From an uncultured Vogesella sp. (GTDB lineage: Bacteria; Pseudomonadota; Gammaproteobacteria; Burkholderiales; Chromobacteriaceae): a stretch of 27,372 bases of DNA. This document shows positions 16,484 through 26,306 of the stretch, in pieces. Positions within the stretch are counted from its first letter, which is position 1; the number at the start of each line of letters is the position of its first letter. The position numbers and the translations under genes were made by a program. The stretch covers positions 1 to 27,372 of the forward strand of contig CAMLGD010000014.1 in assembly GCA_946479405.1 (NCBI GenBank), written 5' to 3'. The notes below the pieces were generated by a model. It was not told the origin of the DNA and did no database searches. It was given only the letters and a program-made list of their open reading frames with translations.

Positions 16484-17377
16484 TCAGCCTTGCTGGATAC
16501 CGGCCACCAGCCACTTGCCGTTGCTGCTGTCGTCCTTCAGGTAATGCCAGGTCTCGCTGAACGGTACGGCCGGGGCGCCGACACTCTCGCTTACCAGGCC
16601 GTGGAAGCGCACGCTGCAGATCATGCGGCCGTTTTCCATGCTGCCTTCCAGTACCTGGCAATCCAGTTGCGGGAAGTCTGCCGGCTCGGTATTGGCGCTA
16701 ATGTCTTCCTTCAACGCCTGGAACAGGTCAGGCGTCAGGTACTTGCGCACTTCTTCCAGACTGTCGGCCGAGTTCAGGTTCTGCAGATGCAGGAAGGTAG
16801 CCTTGGCCTGGCGCAGGAAGTGCGGCACTTCGGTGCCATCCGGCAGACGCTGCAGGCTGGCCGGCGGCGGGGTCAGGCCGCTACCGCCAAATTGCGGATT
16901 GCCGGAACCGATCGGCGGGATGCCGTTGGCGCCGGCCGGCTGAAACTGCATCGGCTGGGTGTTGAGCGACTGCGGCGCGCGCGACATCTGCTGGTTGGCC
17001 GCACGGCGACGGAAGAACGACAGCAGCGCCAGACCGGCCAGCGAGCCGCCGATTACGTACAGCCACGGGAAGCCACCGTCTTCGCCATTGGTGGTCTTGC
17101 CGTCATTCATGGCCGAACCCAGCAGGTAGCCGGCGGCGGCGCCAGCGGCACCGGCGGCGACCATGCCACCAACGCCGGAGCCCTTGCGCTGCGGTGCCGG
17201 GGCGGTTTGCAGCGGCGCCTTGGGCGGAATTGCCTGCTGCTGGAACGACTGTGTCGGAGTACTGCGCTGCATGCCGGCGCTGCGCCCCTTGCCCAGACGG
17301 GCGGCATCGGCAAACGGGCTGGCCAGCACGGTAATGAGGGAGAGGGCCAATACGGTCGTCTTCACTCGGGAATTCAT
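16484..17377 (-). CDS. Tim44-like domain membrane protein
   Basis: The ATG at 17377 (ribosome site GGAGA eight bases upstream) gives 297 residues. A signal peptide ends near ADA-ARLG (about 26). A Gln/Pro-rich linker, a glycine/alanine-rich segment (GGMVAAGAAGAAAGYLLG) and a hydrophobic helix (FPWLYVIGGSLAGLALLSFF, about 105-124) followed by RRR come next. The C-terminal Tim44-like domain (about 175-297) contains HFLRQAKATFLHLQ, YLTPDLFQALKEDI and FSETWHYLK. This architecture is common in betaproteobacteria, and its function is not established. It lies 66 bases after trmO on the same strand. Confidence 0.88.
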   Translation of the reverse strand: MNSRVKTTVLALSLITVLASPFADAARLGKGRSAGMQRSTPTQSFQQQAIPPKAPLQTAPAPQRKGSGVGGMVAAGAAGAAAGYLLGSAMNDGKTTNGEDGGFPWLYVIGGSLAGLALLSFFRRRAANQQMSRAPQSLNTQPMQFQPAGANGIPPIGSGNPQFGGSGLTPPPASLQRLPDGTEVPHFLRQAKATFLHLQNLNSADSLEEVRKYLTPDLFQALKEDISANTEPADFPQLDCQVLEGSMENGRMICSVRFHGLVSESVGAPAVPFSETWHYLKDDSSNGKWLVAGIQQG

Positions 17378-17443
17378 TCTATGTGTCTCCAATGTGTGCG
17401 GATTGCAAAGGCAATCCGCCGCTCTGACAACGTCGAGCCAAGC

Positions 17444-18145
17444 TTAGTTCGGGGCGGGAGTGACAATTTCAAGCACGGTGACAACGTTGGCCGCAATGCT
17501 GAAGCGTACATCGCAGTGCGCCAGGCGGATGCCATATACCCGCGACGGGTCGTCCTGGTAGGCCGGGCGCGGGTCCTGTGCCAGTACTTCGTCGATCAGC
17601 GCCGGCAGCCACTGTGGTGCCTGCGGCCAACCTTGCAGATCGGCGCGGGCGCGCTCACGCCACTGTACCGCCAGCTGCGGCGGCGGGCCGTCGACAAAGC
17701 CGCCGCGCGCGTCCGGCTTGGCTTCCACGAACGGGATGTAGGGCTTGATGTCCAGCACCGGCGTGCCATCCAGCAGGTCGGCACCGGCCAGTTGCAGCGT
17801 CACGCCAGCGCTGCAATCGATGCCCTTGAGCTCGACCAGTGACAGCCCCAGCGCGTTAGGGCGATGGGTGGCGCGGCTGGCGAACACGCCGACCTTGGCA
17901 TTGCCGCCCAGCCGAGGCGGGCGCACCAGCGGTTGCCAGCCGCGGGCGGCGGTTTCATGGAACACGAAAGTGAGCCAGACGTGCGAGAACGCCTCCAGCC
18001 CGCGCACGCAGTCTGGCTGGTTGTAGGGCGGCAGCAGTTGCAACGTTACCGGGGCGGAGGGCGCCAGCGCCGGCTGACGCGGAATACCGAATTTTTCCTG
18101 GTACGGCGAGTGGATCACGCCGATGGTGTCGAGTTCGAAGCGCAT
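17444..18145 (-). CDS. trmO: TrmO, tRNA-Thr t6A37 N6-methyltransferase
   Basis: The start at 18145 (MRFELDTIGVIHSPY) gives 233 residues, against 235 in E. coli TrmO (YaeB/TsaA); the frame extends upstream without similarity. Family motifs: IGVIHSPYQEKFGIPRQP, FSHVWLTFVFHE, FASRATHRPNALGLSLVEL and LDGTPVLDIKPYIPF. It transfers a methyl group from SAM to t6A37 of tRNA-Thr. Codons for QGWPQ overlap a copy of the CAAGGTTGGCCGCA repeat (17621-17634 region). Confidence 0.93.
   Translation of the reverse strand: MRFELDTIGVIHSPYQEKFGIPRQPALAPSAPVTLQLLPPYNQPDCVRGLEAFSHVWLTFVFHETAARGWQPLVRPPRLGGNAKVGVFASRATHRPNALGLSLVELKGIDCSAGVTLQLAGADLLDGTPVLDIKPYIPFVEAKPDARGGFVDGPPPQLAVQWRERARADLQGWPQAPQWLPALIDEVLAQDPRPAYQDDPSRVYGIRLAHCDVRFSIAANVVTVLEIVTPAPN
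17622..17635 (-). repeat. Extended copy CAAGGTTGGCCGCA (in trmO)
   Basis: An exact 14-base match on the minus strand, in codons for QGWPQ, a different frame from the AANL copies. Confidence 0.8.
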
Positions 18146-18196
18146 GGCGCGATTGTAGCCGATGCACCGTCCTGCCAAGACAGACGGTGGAAAAGG

Positions 18197-18229
18197 CAAG
18201 GTTGGCCGCAGGGTGTGCGGCCAACCTTG
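18197..18229 (-). terminator. Perfect inverted pair of the CAAGGTTGGCCGCA repeat, probable terminator of the OlsB-like gene
   Basis: CAAGGTTGGCCGCA (18197-18210) and its reverse complement (18216-18229) flank loop GGGTG, a 14-pair perfect stem. On the minus strand it is followed by CCTTTTCC, so it can end transcription coming from the gene at 18372-19124. It is two copies of the dispersed repeat found through the window, arranged head to head. Confidence 0.7.
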
Positions 18230-18371
18230 GCGAGTCCGGTGTCCACGATCCTGCAAGCCAGGGCGGGGTAGGGCGCCAACTGCGGCGCGCGCAGTGGCCA
18301 ATGGTCATCGCACATGCAGCGGTCGGTAGCCGCCGGCCATGACCGCGTAGCGCCGCAGATAGTGAGCCGGC

Positions 18372-19124
18372 TCAGGCGGCGAAGTGCTTCTGGTGGCGCA
18401 GATCCAGCCGGCTCATCGGTAGCAGCATGAAAAAATCGGCGCAGTTGAAGTCCGGATCCCAGGCCGGCTCGCCGCACACCCAGGCGCCGGCGCGCAGGTA
18501 GCCCTTGATCAGCGGCGGCAGCGGCACCGGGGCAGAGTCGTCCACCACCTTGTCCAGTGGCAGCGCCAGGTGCGGGGCAACGCGCCATTCCGGCGGTGCC
18601 AGATGCTTGCCTTCCAGCTGGCGATACAGGCTTACCGCCTGGTGGCCGCCGTCGGCCAGGCTCACGCTGGCGCAGCCGGCCAGGTATTGCCCGCCCTGCT
18701 GACGCACGTAGTCGGCCAGGCCGGCCCACAGCATGGCGATCACCGCGCCACGGCGGTAGTCCTTGTGCACGCAGGAGCGGCCCACCTCGATGATGTGGTC
18801 GCGAATGCCCGCCAGGCGGGCAAGGTCGAATTCGTGTTCGGAATACAGGCTGGGCAGCGTGCGCGCCTTGGCCGGCGACAGCATGCGGTAGGTGCCTACC
18901 ACCTTGCCGCTGGTGTTGTCTTCCACGATCAGGTGGTCGCAGTAGGCATCGTAATCGTCACGATCGATGCCTTCCGCGGCGCTGGCCAGCTGTGCGCCCA
19001 TTTCGCCGGCAAATACCTGGTAGCGCAGCTTCTGCGCGCGGCGGATGTCCTTGTCGCTGCGAGCGAGGCGGACGTTGAGTTTACCGGCCGGAGCCAGCAG
19101 CTGCTGTTCGCTGAGATGTTGCAT
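18372..19124 (-). CDS. GNAT-fold N-acyltransferase, OlsB-like
   Basis: The 250-residue protein resembles the ornithine-acyl-ACP N-acyltransferase (OlsB) / haemolysin-like GNAT branch. Matching segments are LNVRLARSDKDIRRAQKLRYQVF, DAYCDHLIVED, VVGTYRMLSP, FDLARL, IIEVGRSCVHKDYRRG and LIKGYLRAGAWVCGEPAWDPDFNCADFFMLL (the last shown here only as a family landmark, about 203-233). OlsB makes lyso-ornithine lipid from ornithine and acyl-ACP. The second enzyme (OlsA) is not in the window, so ornithine-lipid synthesis is inference. It is followed by the inverted-repeat terminator at 18197-18229. Confidence 0.8.
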   Translation of the reverse strand: MQHLSEQQLLAPAGKLNVRLARSDKDIRRAQKLRYQVFAGEMGAQLASAAEGIDRDDYDAYCDHLIVEDNTSGKVVGTYRMLSPAKARTLPSLYSEHEFDLARLAGIRDHIIEVGRSCVHKDYRRGAVIAMLWAGLADYVRQQGGQYLAGCASVSLADGGHQAVSLYRQLEGKHLAPPEWRVAPHLALPLDKVVDDSAPVPLPPLIKGYLRAGAWVCGEPAWDPDFNCADFFMLLPMSRLDLRHQKHFAA

Positions 19125-19255
19125 GCGGCTTTTCCGTAATAAAAGTTGGCCAGCTCATGCTAGGGAGCGATGTTGACAGCCGCGTGTCGTGTCGGTGACG
19201 GTTCCATGACGCCATGGCAAGCCACTGTGCTGAACAGGGTGATGAAAATCAACGA

Positions 19256-19284
19256 CTTACAATGTGAAAAATTTGGCGTACAAT
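19256..19284 (+). promoter_or_regulatory. Candidate promoter of mnmG
   Basis: CTTACA (19256-19261) and TACAAT (19279-19284) are 17 bases apart, four and five matches of six to sigma-70 boxes. Transcription would start about 30 bases before the mnmG ATG. Confidence 0.5.
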
Positions 19285-19324
19285 ACCCGGCTCCGTTTTT
19301 CCCGGCCTTGCCTGATACATCTTT

Positions 19325-21217
19325 ATGATCTACCCGACGACCTTTGACGTGATTGTGGTGGGCGGCGGTCACGCCGGCACCGAAGCCGCGCTGGCAGCTG
19401 CGCGCATGGGCTGCAGCACCCTGCTGCTGACGCACAACATCGAAACCCTGGGCCAGATGTCGTGCAACCCGTCCATCGGCGGTATCGGCAAGGGTCATCT
19501 GGTGAAGGAAGTGGACGCGCTGGGCGGCGCCATGGCGCTGGCCACCGATATCAGCGGCATCCAGTTCCGCACCCTCAACGCCTCCAAAGGCCCGGCAGTA
19601 CGCGCCACCCGCGCCCAGGCCGACCGCATCCTGTACAAGGCGGCCATCCGCGAGATGCTGGAAAACCAGCCCAATCTCACCCTGTTCCAGCAGCCGGTGG
19701 AAGATCTGCTGATCGAGGGCGAGCGCGTGGCCGGTGCCATCACCGCCATTGGCCTCACCTTCCGCAGCAAGACCGTGGTGCTGACTGCCGGCACCTTCCT
19801 GTCCGGCAAGATCCACGTTGGCATGGAAAACTACACCGGCGGCCGCGCCGGCGACGAAGCCGCGTCCACGCTGGGCGCGCGCCTGCGCGAGCTGAACCTG
19901 CCGGTGGGTCGCCTGAAAACCGGCACCCCGCCGCGCATCGATGGTCGCAGCATCGATTTCTCGGTGCTGGAAGTGCAGCCGGGCGACACGCCGGAGCCGG
20001 TGTTTTCCTACCGCGGCAGCCGCGCCATGCACCCTAAGCAGCTGCCGTGCTGGATTGCCCACACCAACCAGCAGACCCACGACATCATCCGCAGCGGCTT
20101 CGAGCGCAGCCCGATGTTCACCGGGGTGATCGAAGGCGTCGGCCCGCGCTACTGCCCGTCGATCGAAGACAAGATCAACCGCTTCGCCGACAAGGACAGC
20201 CACCAGGTGTTCCTGGAGCCGGAAGGCCTGACCACGCACGAGTTCTACCCCAACGGTATCTCCACCAGCCTGCCGTTCGACATCCAGCTGGCGGCGGTGC
20301 GTTCGATCCGCGGCCTGGAAAACGCGCACATCCTGCGCCCGGGCTATGCCATCGAGTACGACTACTTCGACCCGCGCGGACTGAAGTCCACGCTGGAAAC
20401 CAAGGCCATTCAGGGTTTGTTCTTTGCCGGCCAGATCAACGGTACCACCGGCTACGAAGAGGCTGCGGCGCAGGGCCTGCTCGCCGGCCTCAACGCCGGT
20501 CTGTACGCCCGCGAGCAGGACGGCTGGTGTCCGCGCCGCGACGAAGCCTACCTGGGCGTGCTGGTGGATGACCTGTCCACCATGGGCGTATCCGAGCCGT
20601 ATCGCATGTTCACCAGCCGCGCCGAGTTCCGCCTGCAGTTGCGCGAGGACAATGCCGACCTGCGCCTCACCGAGGTTGGCCGCAAGCTGGGGCTGGTGGG
20701 CGATGCGCAGTGGGATGCCTTCTGTCGCAAGCGTGACGCGGTGGAGGCGGAGAAGCAGCGCCTGGCCAGCACCTGGGTGCATCCGGGCAAGATACAGCCG
20801 GGTGAGGACGAGCGCATCGTCGGCCAGAAGCTGACGCGCGAATACTCGCTGGCTGACCTGCTGCGCCGCCCCAACGTGGCCTACCGCGAGCTGATGACGC
20901 TGTCGCTGGCAGGGGAGGGCGTCAGCGATGAGGTGGTGGCCGAACAGGTGGAGATCCAGATCAAGTACCAGGGCTACATCGACCGCCAGAACGAGGAAGT
21001 GTCGCGCCGCGAGCAGCTGGACGACGTGAAGCTGCCGGCCGACATCGATTACGCCCTGGTGAAGGGTCTGTCCAAGGAAGTATCGCAAAAACTTAATCAG
21101 CACCGCCCGGAAACCCTGGGCCAGGCCTCGCGCATCCAGGGCATCACTCCGGCGGCGGTGGCATTGCTGCTGGTGCACCTGAAGCGGGGCTTTGCCGACG
21201 CGCGCAGTGCCGGCTGA
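19325..21217 (+). CDS. mnmG: MnmG (GidA), tRNA U34 carboxymethylaminomethyl-modification enzyme, FAD subunit
   Basis: The 630 residues match the family length (E. coli 629). The FAD dinucleotide-binding motif [12 protein letters not shown] is at 11-22. Further signatures are [75 protein letters not shown] and [18 protein letters not shown] (all read from the protein, quoted in part). With MnmE it installs cmnm5 on U34 of several tRNAs. It heads the mnmG-rsmG-parA-parB run often found near the chromosome origin. One copy of AGGTTGGCCGCA (20673-20684) lies in the codons for EVGRK. Confidence 0.98.
   Translation: MIYPTTFDVIVVGGGHAGTEAALAAARMGCSTLLLTHNIETLGQMSCNPSIGGIGKGHLVKEVDALGGAMALATDISGIQFRTLNASKGPAVRATRAQADRILYKAAIREMLENQPNLTLFQQPVEDLLIEGERVAGAITAIGLTFRSKTVVLTAGTFLSGKIHVGMENYTGGRAGDEAASTLGARLRELNLPVGRLKTGTPPRIDGRSIDFSVLEVQPGDTPEPVFSYRGSRAMHPKQLPCWIAHTNQQTHDIIRSGFERSPMFTGVIEGVGPRYCPSIEDKINRFADKDSHQVFLEPEGLTTHEFYPNGISTSLPFDIQLAAVRSIRGLENAHILRPGYAIEYDYFDPRGLKSTLETKAIQGLFFAGQINGTTGYEEAAAQGLLAGLNAGLYAREQDGWCPRRDEAYLGVLVDDLSTMGVSEPYRMFTSRAEFRLQLREDNADLRLTEVGRKLGLVGDAQWDAFCRKRDAVEAEKQRLASTWVHPGKIQPGEDERIVGQKLTREYSLADLLRRPNVAYRELMTLSLAGEGVSDEVVAEQVEIQIKYQGYIDRQNEEVSRREQLDDVKLPADIDYALVKGLSKEVSQKLNQHRPETLGQASRIQGITPAAVALLLVHLKRGFADARSAG
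20673..20684 (+). repeat. Copy of dispersed repeat AGGTTGGCCGCA (in mnmG)
   Basis: An exact match in codons for EVGRK. Confidence 0.8.
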
Positions 21218-21236
21218 GCCGTAAAAAATGCTGCAG

Positions 21237-21275
21237 TGCGCTCCGGAGTGCCGACTTCGGGGCGCATTTGTTTTT
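21237..21275 (+). terminator. Terminator after mnmG
   Basis: TGCGCTCCGGAGT (21237-21249) pairs with ACTTCGGGGCGCA (21254-21266) over 13 positions, including two G-T pairs, around loop GCCG. It is followed by TTTGTTTTT. rsmG therefore probably has its own promoter; TACAAT (21285-21290) is a possible -10 without a clear -35. Confidence 0.85.
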
Positions 21276-21325
21276 GATACCCGTTACAATCGGGCGATCC
21301 ACGAATTCAGACTATTGCACACGAC

Positions 21326-21952
21326 ATGACGCACCGCGCAGACATCACCGCAGGGTTGGCCGCCATCGGCCTGGAACTGAGCGAACAGCAGATTCAGCTG
21401 CTGGAAGGCTACCTGGGCCTGCTGGCCAAGTGGAACCAAACCTATAACCTGACCGCCATCCGCGAGGAAGAGCGCATGGTGAGCTACCACCTGCTGGATA
21501 GCCTGACGCTAGTGCCGCAGCTGGATGGCGGCACGCGTCTGCTGGACGTGGGGTCCGGTGGCGGTATGCCGGGTATTCCGGCGGCAATTGCCCGCCCGGA
21601 CCTGCACGTGGTGCTGCTGGATGCCAACCACAAGAAAACCACCTTCCTGCGCCAGGCGGCCATCGAGCTGAAACTGTCCAACGTGGAAGTGATTACCGGC
21701 CGGGTCGAGGCCTATCAGCCAGAACAGAAGTTTGACCGCATCACCAGCCGCGCTTTTGCCGAGCTGGCTGATTTCGTCAAGCTGTCGCGCCACCTGCTGG
21801 CTGCAGACGGACAGTTTGTCGCCATGAAGGGGGTGTATCCGTACGAGGAAATCGCCCAGTTGCCGGAAGGCTTTGCCGTGTCGGAAGTCCGTCCGTTACA
21901 GGTGCCCGGCCTGGATGCGGAGCGCCACCTGGTGCGCGTGGTAGCAAAATGA
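21326..21952 (+). CDS. rsmG: RsmG (GidB), 16S rRNA G527 N7-methyltransferase
   Basis: The 208-residue SAM-dependent methyltransferase has KWNQTYNLTAIREE, the SAM motif LLDVGSGGGMPGIP, LLDANHKKTTFLRQ and SRAFAELADFV. It makes m7G527 in 16S rRNA. The stop overlaps the parA ATG by four bases (ATGA). Confidence 0.97.
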   Translation: MTHRADITAGLAAIGLELSEQQIQLLEGYLGLLAKWNQTYNLTAIREEERMVSYHLLDSLTLVPQLDGGTRLLDVGSGGGMPGIPAAIARPDLHVVLLDANHKKTTFLRQAAIELKLSNVEVITGRVEAYQPEQKFDRITSRAFAELADFVKLSRHLLAADGQFVAMKGVYPYEEIAQLPEGFAVSEVRPLQVPGLDAERHLVRVVAK

Positions 21953-22740
21953 CAGCCCGTATCATCGCCGTTGCCAACCAGAAAGGTGGAGTCGGCAAGA
22001 CCACCACGGTGGTCAATCTGGCGACTGGCCTGGCGGAGCAGGGCCGGCGCGTGCTGATCGTCGACCTGGATCCGCAGGGCAATGCCACCATGGGCAGCGG
22101 CATCGACAAGAGCGATCTGCCGCTGTCGGTGTATCACGTGCTGCTGGCGGAAAACAGCATCGAGGAAGTGCGCCGTCCGGCCAAGGAAGGCGGCTACGAC
22201 GTGTTGCCGGCCAACCGCGACCTGTCCGCGGCCGAGGTGCAGCTGGTGCAGGAACTGGCACGCGAAGCGCGGCTGAAGAATGCGCTGGAACTGGTGGCAG
22301 AGCAGTACGACTACGTACTGATCGATAGCCCGCCGTCGCTGAACCTGCTGACCCTCAACGGGCTGGTGGCGGCGCAGGGCGTGCTCATTCCCATGGTGTG
22401 CGAGTACTACGCGCTGGAAGGTCTTACCGATCTGGTGGGCACGCTGCGCAAGGTGCGTGCCGCCGTCAATCCGCGCATCGAAATCATGGGGCTGCTGCGC
22501 ACCATGTTCGATGCGCGCAGCAATCTGTCGCAGCAGGTGTCGGAACAACTGGCGCGCCATTTCGGCGACAAGGTGTTCGACACCGTGGTGCCACGCAACA
22601 TCCGGCTGGCCGAAGCGCCCAGTCATGGGTTGCCCGGCATCGTCTATGACCGCACCGCCCGTGGCTCGCAAGCCTATCTGGCCCTGGCTGGCGAACTCAT
22701 CGCCCGCCTGGAGCCGCAAACCGAATCTACCGAGCAATAA
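21949..22740 (+). CDS. parA: Chromosome-partitioning ATPase ParA (Soj)
   Basis: The 263-residue deviant-Walker ATPase has KGGVGKTTT at 12-20 with the signature Lys12. DLDPQGNATMG, YVLIDSPPSLN and the C-terminal SHGLPGIVYDRTARGSQAY follow. It is the chromosomal short form without an N-terminal DNA-binding domain. It acts with ParB/parS in origin segregation, binding DNA as an ATP dimer. It is translationally coupled to rsmG and three bases upstream of parB. Confidence 0.97.
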   Translation: MTARIIAVANQKGGVGKTTTVVNLATGLAEQGRRVLIVDLDPQGNATMGSGIDKSDLPLSVYHVLLAENSIEEVRRPAKEGGYDVLPANRDLSAAEVQLVQELAREARLKNALELVAEQYDYVLIDSPPSLNLLTLNGLVAAQGVLIPMVCEYYALEGLTDLVGTLRKVRAAVNPRIEIMGLLRTMFDARSNLSQQVSEQLARHFGDKVFDTVVPRNIRLAEAPSHGLPGIVYDRTARGSQAYLALAGELIARLEPQTESTEQ

Positions 22741-22743
22741 ACC

Positions 22744-23607
22744 ATGGCCAAACTGAAAGGACTCGGGCGCGGCCTGGACGCGCTCCTCTCCACGGTCGAG
22801 GTGGCGGATGATCGCCTAACCTCGCTGCCGCTTCATCGCATCCGCCCCGGCAAGTATCAGCCGCGCAGCTTCATGGCGGATGAGGCGCTGCAGGAGTTGG
22901 CCGCATCCATCCGGTCGCAGGGCGTGATTCAGCCGGTGGTGGTACGCGAAGTCGGGCTGGGTGATTACGAACTGATCGCCGGCGAACGTCGCTGGCGGGC
23001 CAGCCAGCTGGCCGGTCTGCAGGAAATTCCGGCAGTAGTGCGCAGCGTGGCGGATGAAACCGCACTGGCGATGGCGTTGATTGAAAACATCCAGCGCGAA
23101 GATCTGGACCCGATCGAAGAGGCGCGTGGCATTCAGCGGCTGATCGCCGAGTTTGATCTCACCCATGAAGCGGCCGCTGCCGCGTTGGGGCGCTCGCGCA
23201 GTGCGGTCAGCAACTTGCTGCGGCTGCTGGCACTACCGCAGCCGTTGCAGGACATGCTGCATCAGGGGCGGCTGGAGATGGGGCATGCTCGTGCCTTGCT
23301 GCCGTTGCCGGTTATCGAACAGGTGGCGCTGGCACAGGAGATCGTGGCAGCAGGTCTGACGGTGCGCGAGGTGGAGCAGCGGGTGCAGCAGGTGCCGGTC
23401 AGCGACAAGGTTGGCCGCAAAACGGATAGCACAGCGCGTCGCGATCCGGATATCGATCGGTTGGCGGAGATGTTGTCGGACCGTCTGGGGATGTCGGTCT
23501 CGTTCCGTCATTCCGGCAAGGGACGCGGCAAGTTGATCATCGATTATGCAAGTCTGGATGAACTTGACGGACTACTTGAAAAACTTCAAGCAAAATCAAG
23601 CTGCTGA
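22744..23607 (+). CDS. parB: Chromosome-partitioning protein ParB (Spo0J)
   Basis: The 287-residue protein begins KLKGLGRGLDALL, the ParA-stimulating N-terminal peptide. The CTPase/clamp domain follows (IRPGKYQPR, IRSQGVIQPVVVRE, ELIAGERRWRA, LIENIQREDLDPIEEA). The helix-turn-helix is LTHEAAAAALGRSRSAVSNLLRLLALP (partly quoted, about 139-165), and the C-terminus is a dimer domain. It loads at parS sites and spreads. No canonical parS is visible in the window. One CAAGGTTGGCCGCA copy (23406-23419) falls in the variable linker before the C-terminal domain. Confidence 0.97.
   Translation: MAKLKGLGRGLDALLSTVEVADDRLTSLPLHRIRPGKYQPRSFMADEALQELAASIRSQGVIQPVVVREVGLGDYELIAGERRWRASQLAGLQEIPAVVRSVADETALAMALIENIQREDLDPIEEARGIQRLIAEFDLTHEAAAAALGRSRSAVSNLLRLLALPQPLQDMLHQGRLEMGHARALLPLPVIEQVALAQEIVAAGLTVREVEQRVQQVPVSDKVGRKTDSTARRDPDIDRLAEMLSDRLGMSVSFRHSGKGRGKLIIDYASLDELDGLLEKLQAKSSC
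23406..23419 (+). repeat. Extended copy CAAGGTTGGCCGCA (in parB)
   Basis: An exact 14-base match in codons for KVGRK, in the variable linker of ParB. Confidence 0.8.
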
Positions 23608-23645
23608 CAGCTTGGTTACAAATGTCCAGATGCCAAGGGGCAAAG

Positions 23646-23675
23646 TTGACGCTCTCGTCAGCTCAAGCCTATAAT
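23646..23675 (+). promoter_or_regulatory. Main promoter of the atp operon
   Basis: TTGACG (23646-23651) and a perfect TATAAT (23670-23675) are 18 bases apart, giving a leader of about 18-20 bases before the atpI ATG. This is the best sigma-70 match in the window and fits a highly expressed operon. Confidence 0.85.
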
Positions 23676-23699
23676 CGCTCGATTTTTTCAGATTCAGAC

Positions 23700-24882
<1,183 letters not shown>

Positions 24883-24945
24883 TTTTTTGTGTTTTTTTAG
24901 TACCTTTTCTCAAACCATCCTTGCATTAGTCTTTAGGAGATTTAA
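24883..24945 (+). promoter_or_regulatory. U-rich leader and strong ribosome-binding site of atpE
   Basis: The 63-base gap after atpB has two long T runs (TTTTTTGTGTTTTTTT region) and later TTTAGGAGATTTAA just before the ATG, with AGGAG seven bases upstream. In E. coli a U-rich leader enhances atpE translation to reach the c-subunit excess of the ring. The same arrangement here suggests the same purpose, which is inference. Confidence 0.65.
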
Positions 24946-25233
<288 letters not shown>

Positions 25234-25283
25234 TTTTTAAGCGGAAACGGTTGTTGTCGTAACCACACTGGAGGAAAACAAGC

Positions 25284-25754
25284 GTGGAATTCAACGTAAC
25301 ACTACTGGGCCAGGCGATCACTTTCGCCATCCTGGTATGGTTCACCATGAAGTTTGTTTGGCCTCCGCTTACCAACATGATGGACGAGCGTGCCAAGCGT
25401 ATCGCTGATGGCTTGGCCGCGGCAGAGCGTGGCAAACAGGATCTGGAAGCAGCTGAAAAGCGTGCCGGCGACGAGCTGCGCAAAGCCAAGCAGCAAGCGA
25501 CCGAAATCGTGATGGCCGCCGAAAAGCGTGCCTCCCAGATCGTGGAAGAAGCGAAAGAAACGGCCCGTACCGAGGGTGCCCGTCTGGTTGCTGATGCCAA
25601 GTCCGATATCGATCAGGAAGTGCTGCGTGCCAAGGAGACCCTGCGCGAGCATGTGGCTTCGCTGGCCGTAGCCGGTGCGGAAAAAATCCTGCGCCACGAG
25701 ATCGACAAGGCCAAGCACGCTGAACTGCTTGCCTCCATCAAAGCGGAGTTTTAA
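25284..25754 (+). CDS. atpF: F1Fo ATP synthase subunit b
   Basis: The 156 residues equal the E. coli length. The start is GTG at 25284 behind GGAGG (25271-25275). One N-terminal membrane helix (about 6-27, [18 protein letters not shown]) leads to a long charged coiled coil ([20 protein letters not shown] and following) that dimerises as the peripheral stalk. Confidence 0.97.
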   Translation: MEFNVTLLGQAITFAILVWFTMKFVWPPLTNMMDERAKRIADGLAAAERGKQDLEAAEKRAGDELRKAKQQATEIVMAAEKRASQIVEEAKETARTEGARLVADAKSDIDQEVLRAKETLREHVASLAVAGAEKILRHEIDKAKHAELLASIKAEF

Positions 25755-25761
25755 TTAACTC

Positions 25762-26298
25762 ATGGCAGAACTCATTACCGTAGCAAGGCCCTACGCCGAA
25801 GCGGTATACAGCCTTGCCACCGAGCAGCAGACCCAGAGCAAGTGGTCGGAAGCTCTCGCGTGGCTGGCTGCCATGGTGGCGAACCCGGACGTGACGCAAG
25901 TTGTCACCAACCCGAAACATACCGCGCAAGAGATTGAGGCGCTGTTGTTTGATGTGCTGGGTGATAAGGCAACCGACGAAGTGCGTAACTTTGTTGTTGC
26001 CCTCATCGAAAACCGCCGTCTGACGCTGCTGCCGGAAATTGCCGCCCAGTTTGAAGTGCTGAAGGCTCAGGCTGAAGGTGTGATCGACGCTACTGTCGAA
26101 ACCGCTTTTGCCCTGACTGATGCCCAGCAAGCCGAACTGACCGCATCTCTCAGTCATAAATACGCTAAATCCGTGCGCATCGTCGTACGTGAAGTGCCGG
26201 AATTGATCGGTGGCGTACGTATCCTGATTGGTGACGACGTGATTGATGCGTCTGTCAGCGGCAAACTGCAGGCAATGGCCGCAAGCCTCAAGAATTAG
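25762..26298 (+). CDS. atpH: F1Fo ATP synthase subunit delta
   Basis: The 178-residue OSCP/delta protein has [15 protein letters not shown] at the N-terminus, [17 protein letters not shown] in the middle and the C-terminal [24 protein letters not shown] signature (quoted in part). It joins the top of F1 to the b dimer. It starts seven bases after atpF. Confidence 0.97.
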   Translation: MAELITVARPYAEAVYSLATEQQTQSKWSEALAWLAAMVANPDVTQVVTNPKHTAQEIEALLFDVLGDKATDEVRNFVVALIENRRLTLLPEIAAQFEVLKAQAEGVIDATVETAFALTDAQQAELTASLSHKYAKSVRIVVREVPELIGGVRILIGDDVIDASVSGKLQAMAASLKN

Positions 26299-26306
26299 GA
26301 GAGATC

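Noticed and set aside
16316..17842. Plus-strand open frame opposite the Tim44-domain gene and trmO
   Set aside because: It crosses two recognisable minus-strand genes and a terminator, and has no family features.
19160..21178. Long antisense open frame (672 codons) opposite mnmG
   Set aside because: mnmG is certain on the plus strand. The antisense frame is an effect of high GC at third codon positions.
21949..23607. A parS site near parAB
   Set aside because: I looked for TGTTTCACGTGAAACA-like palindromes. CACGTG cores occur (for example near 22135), but without the flanking half-sites.
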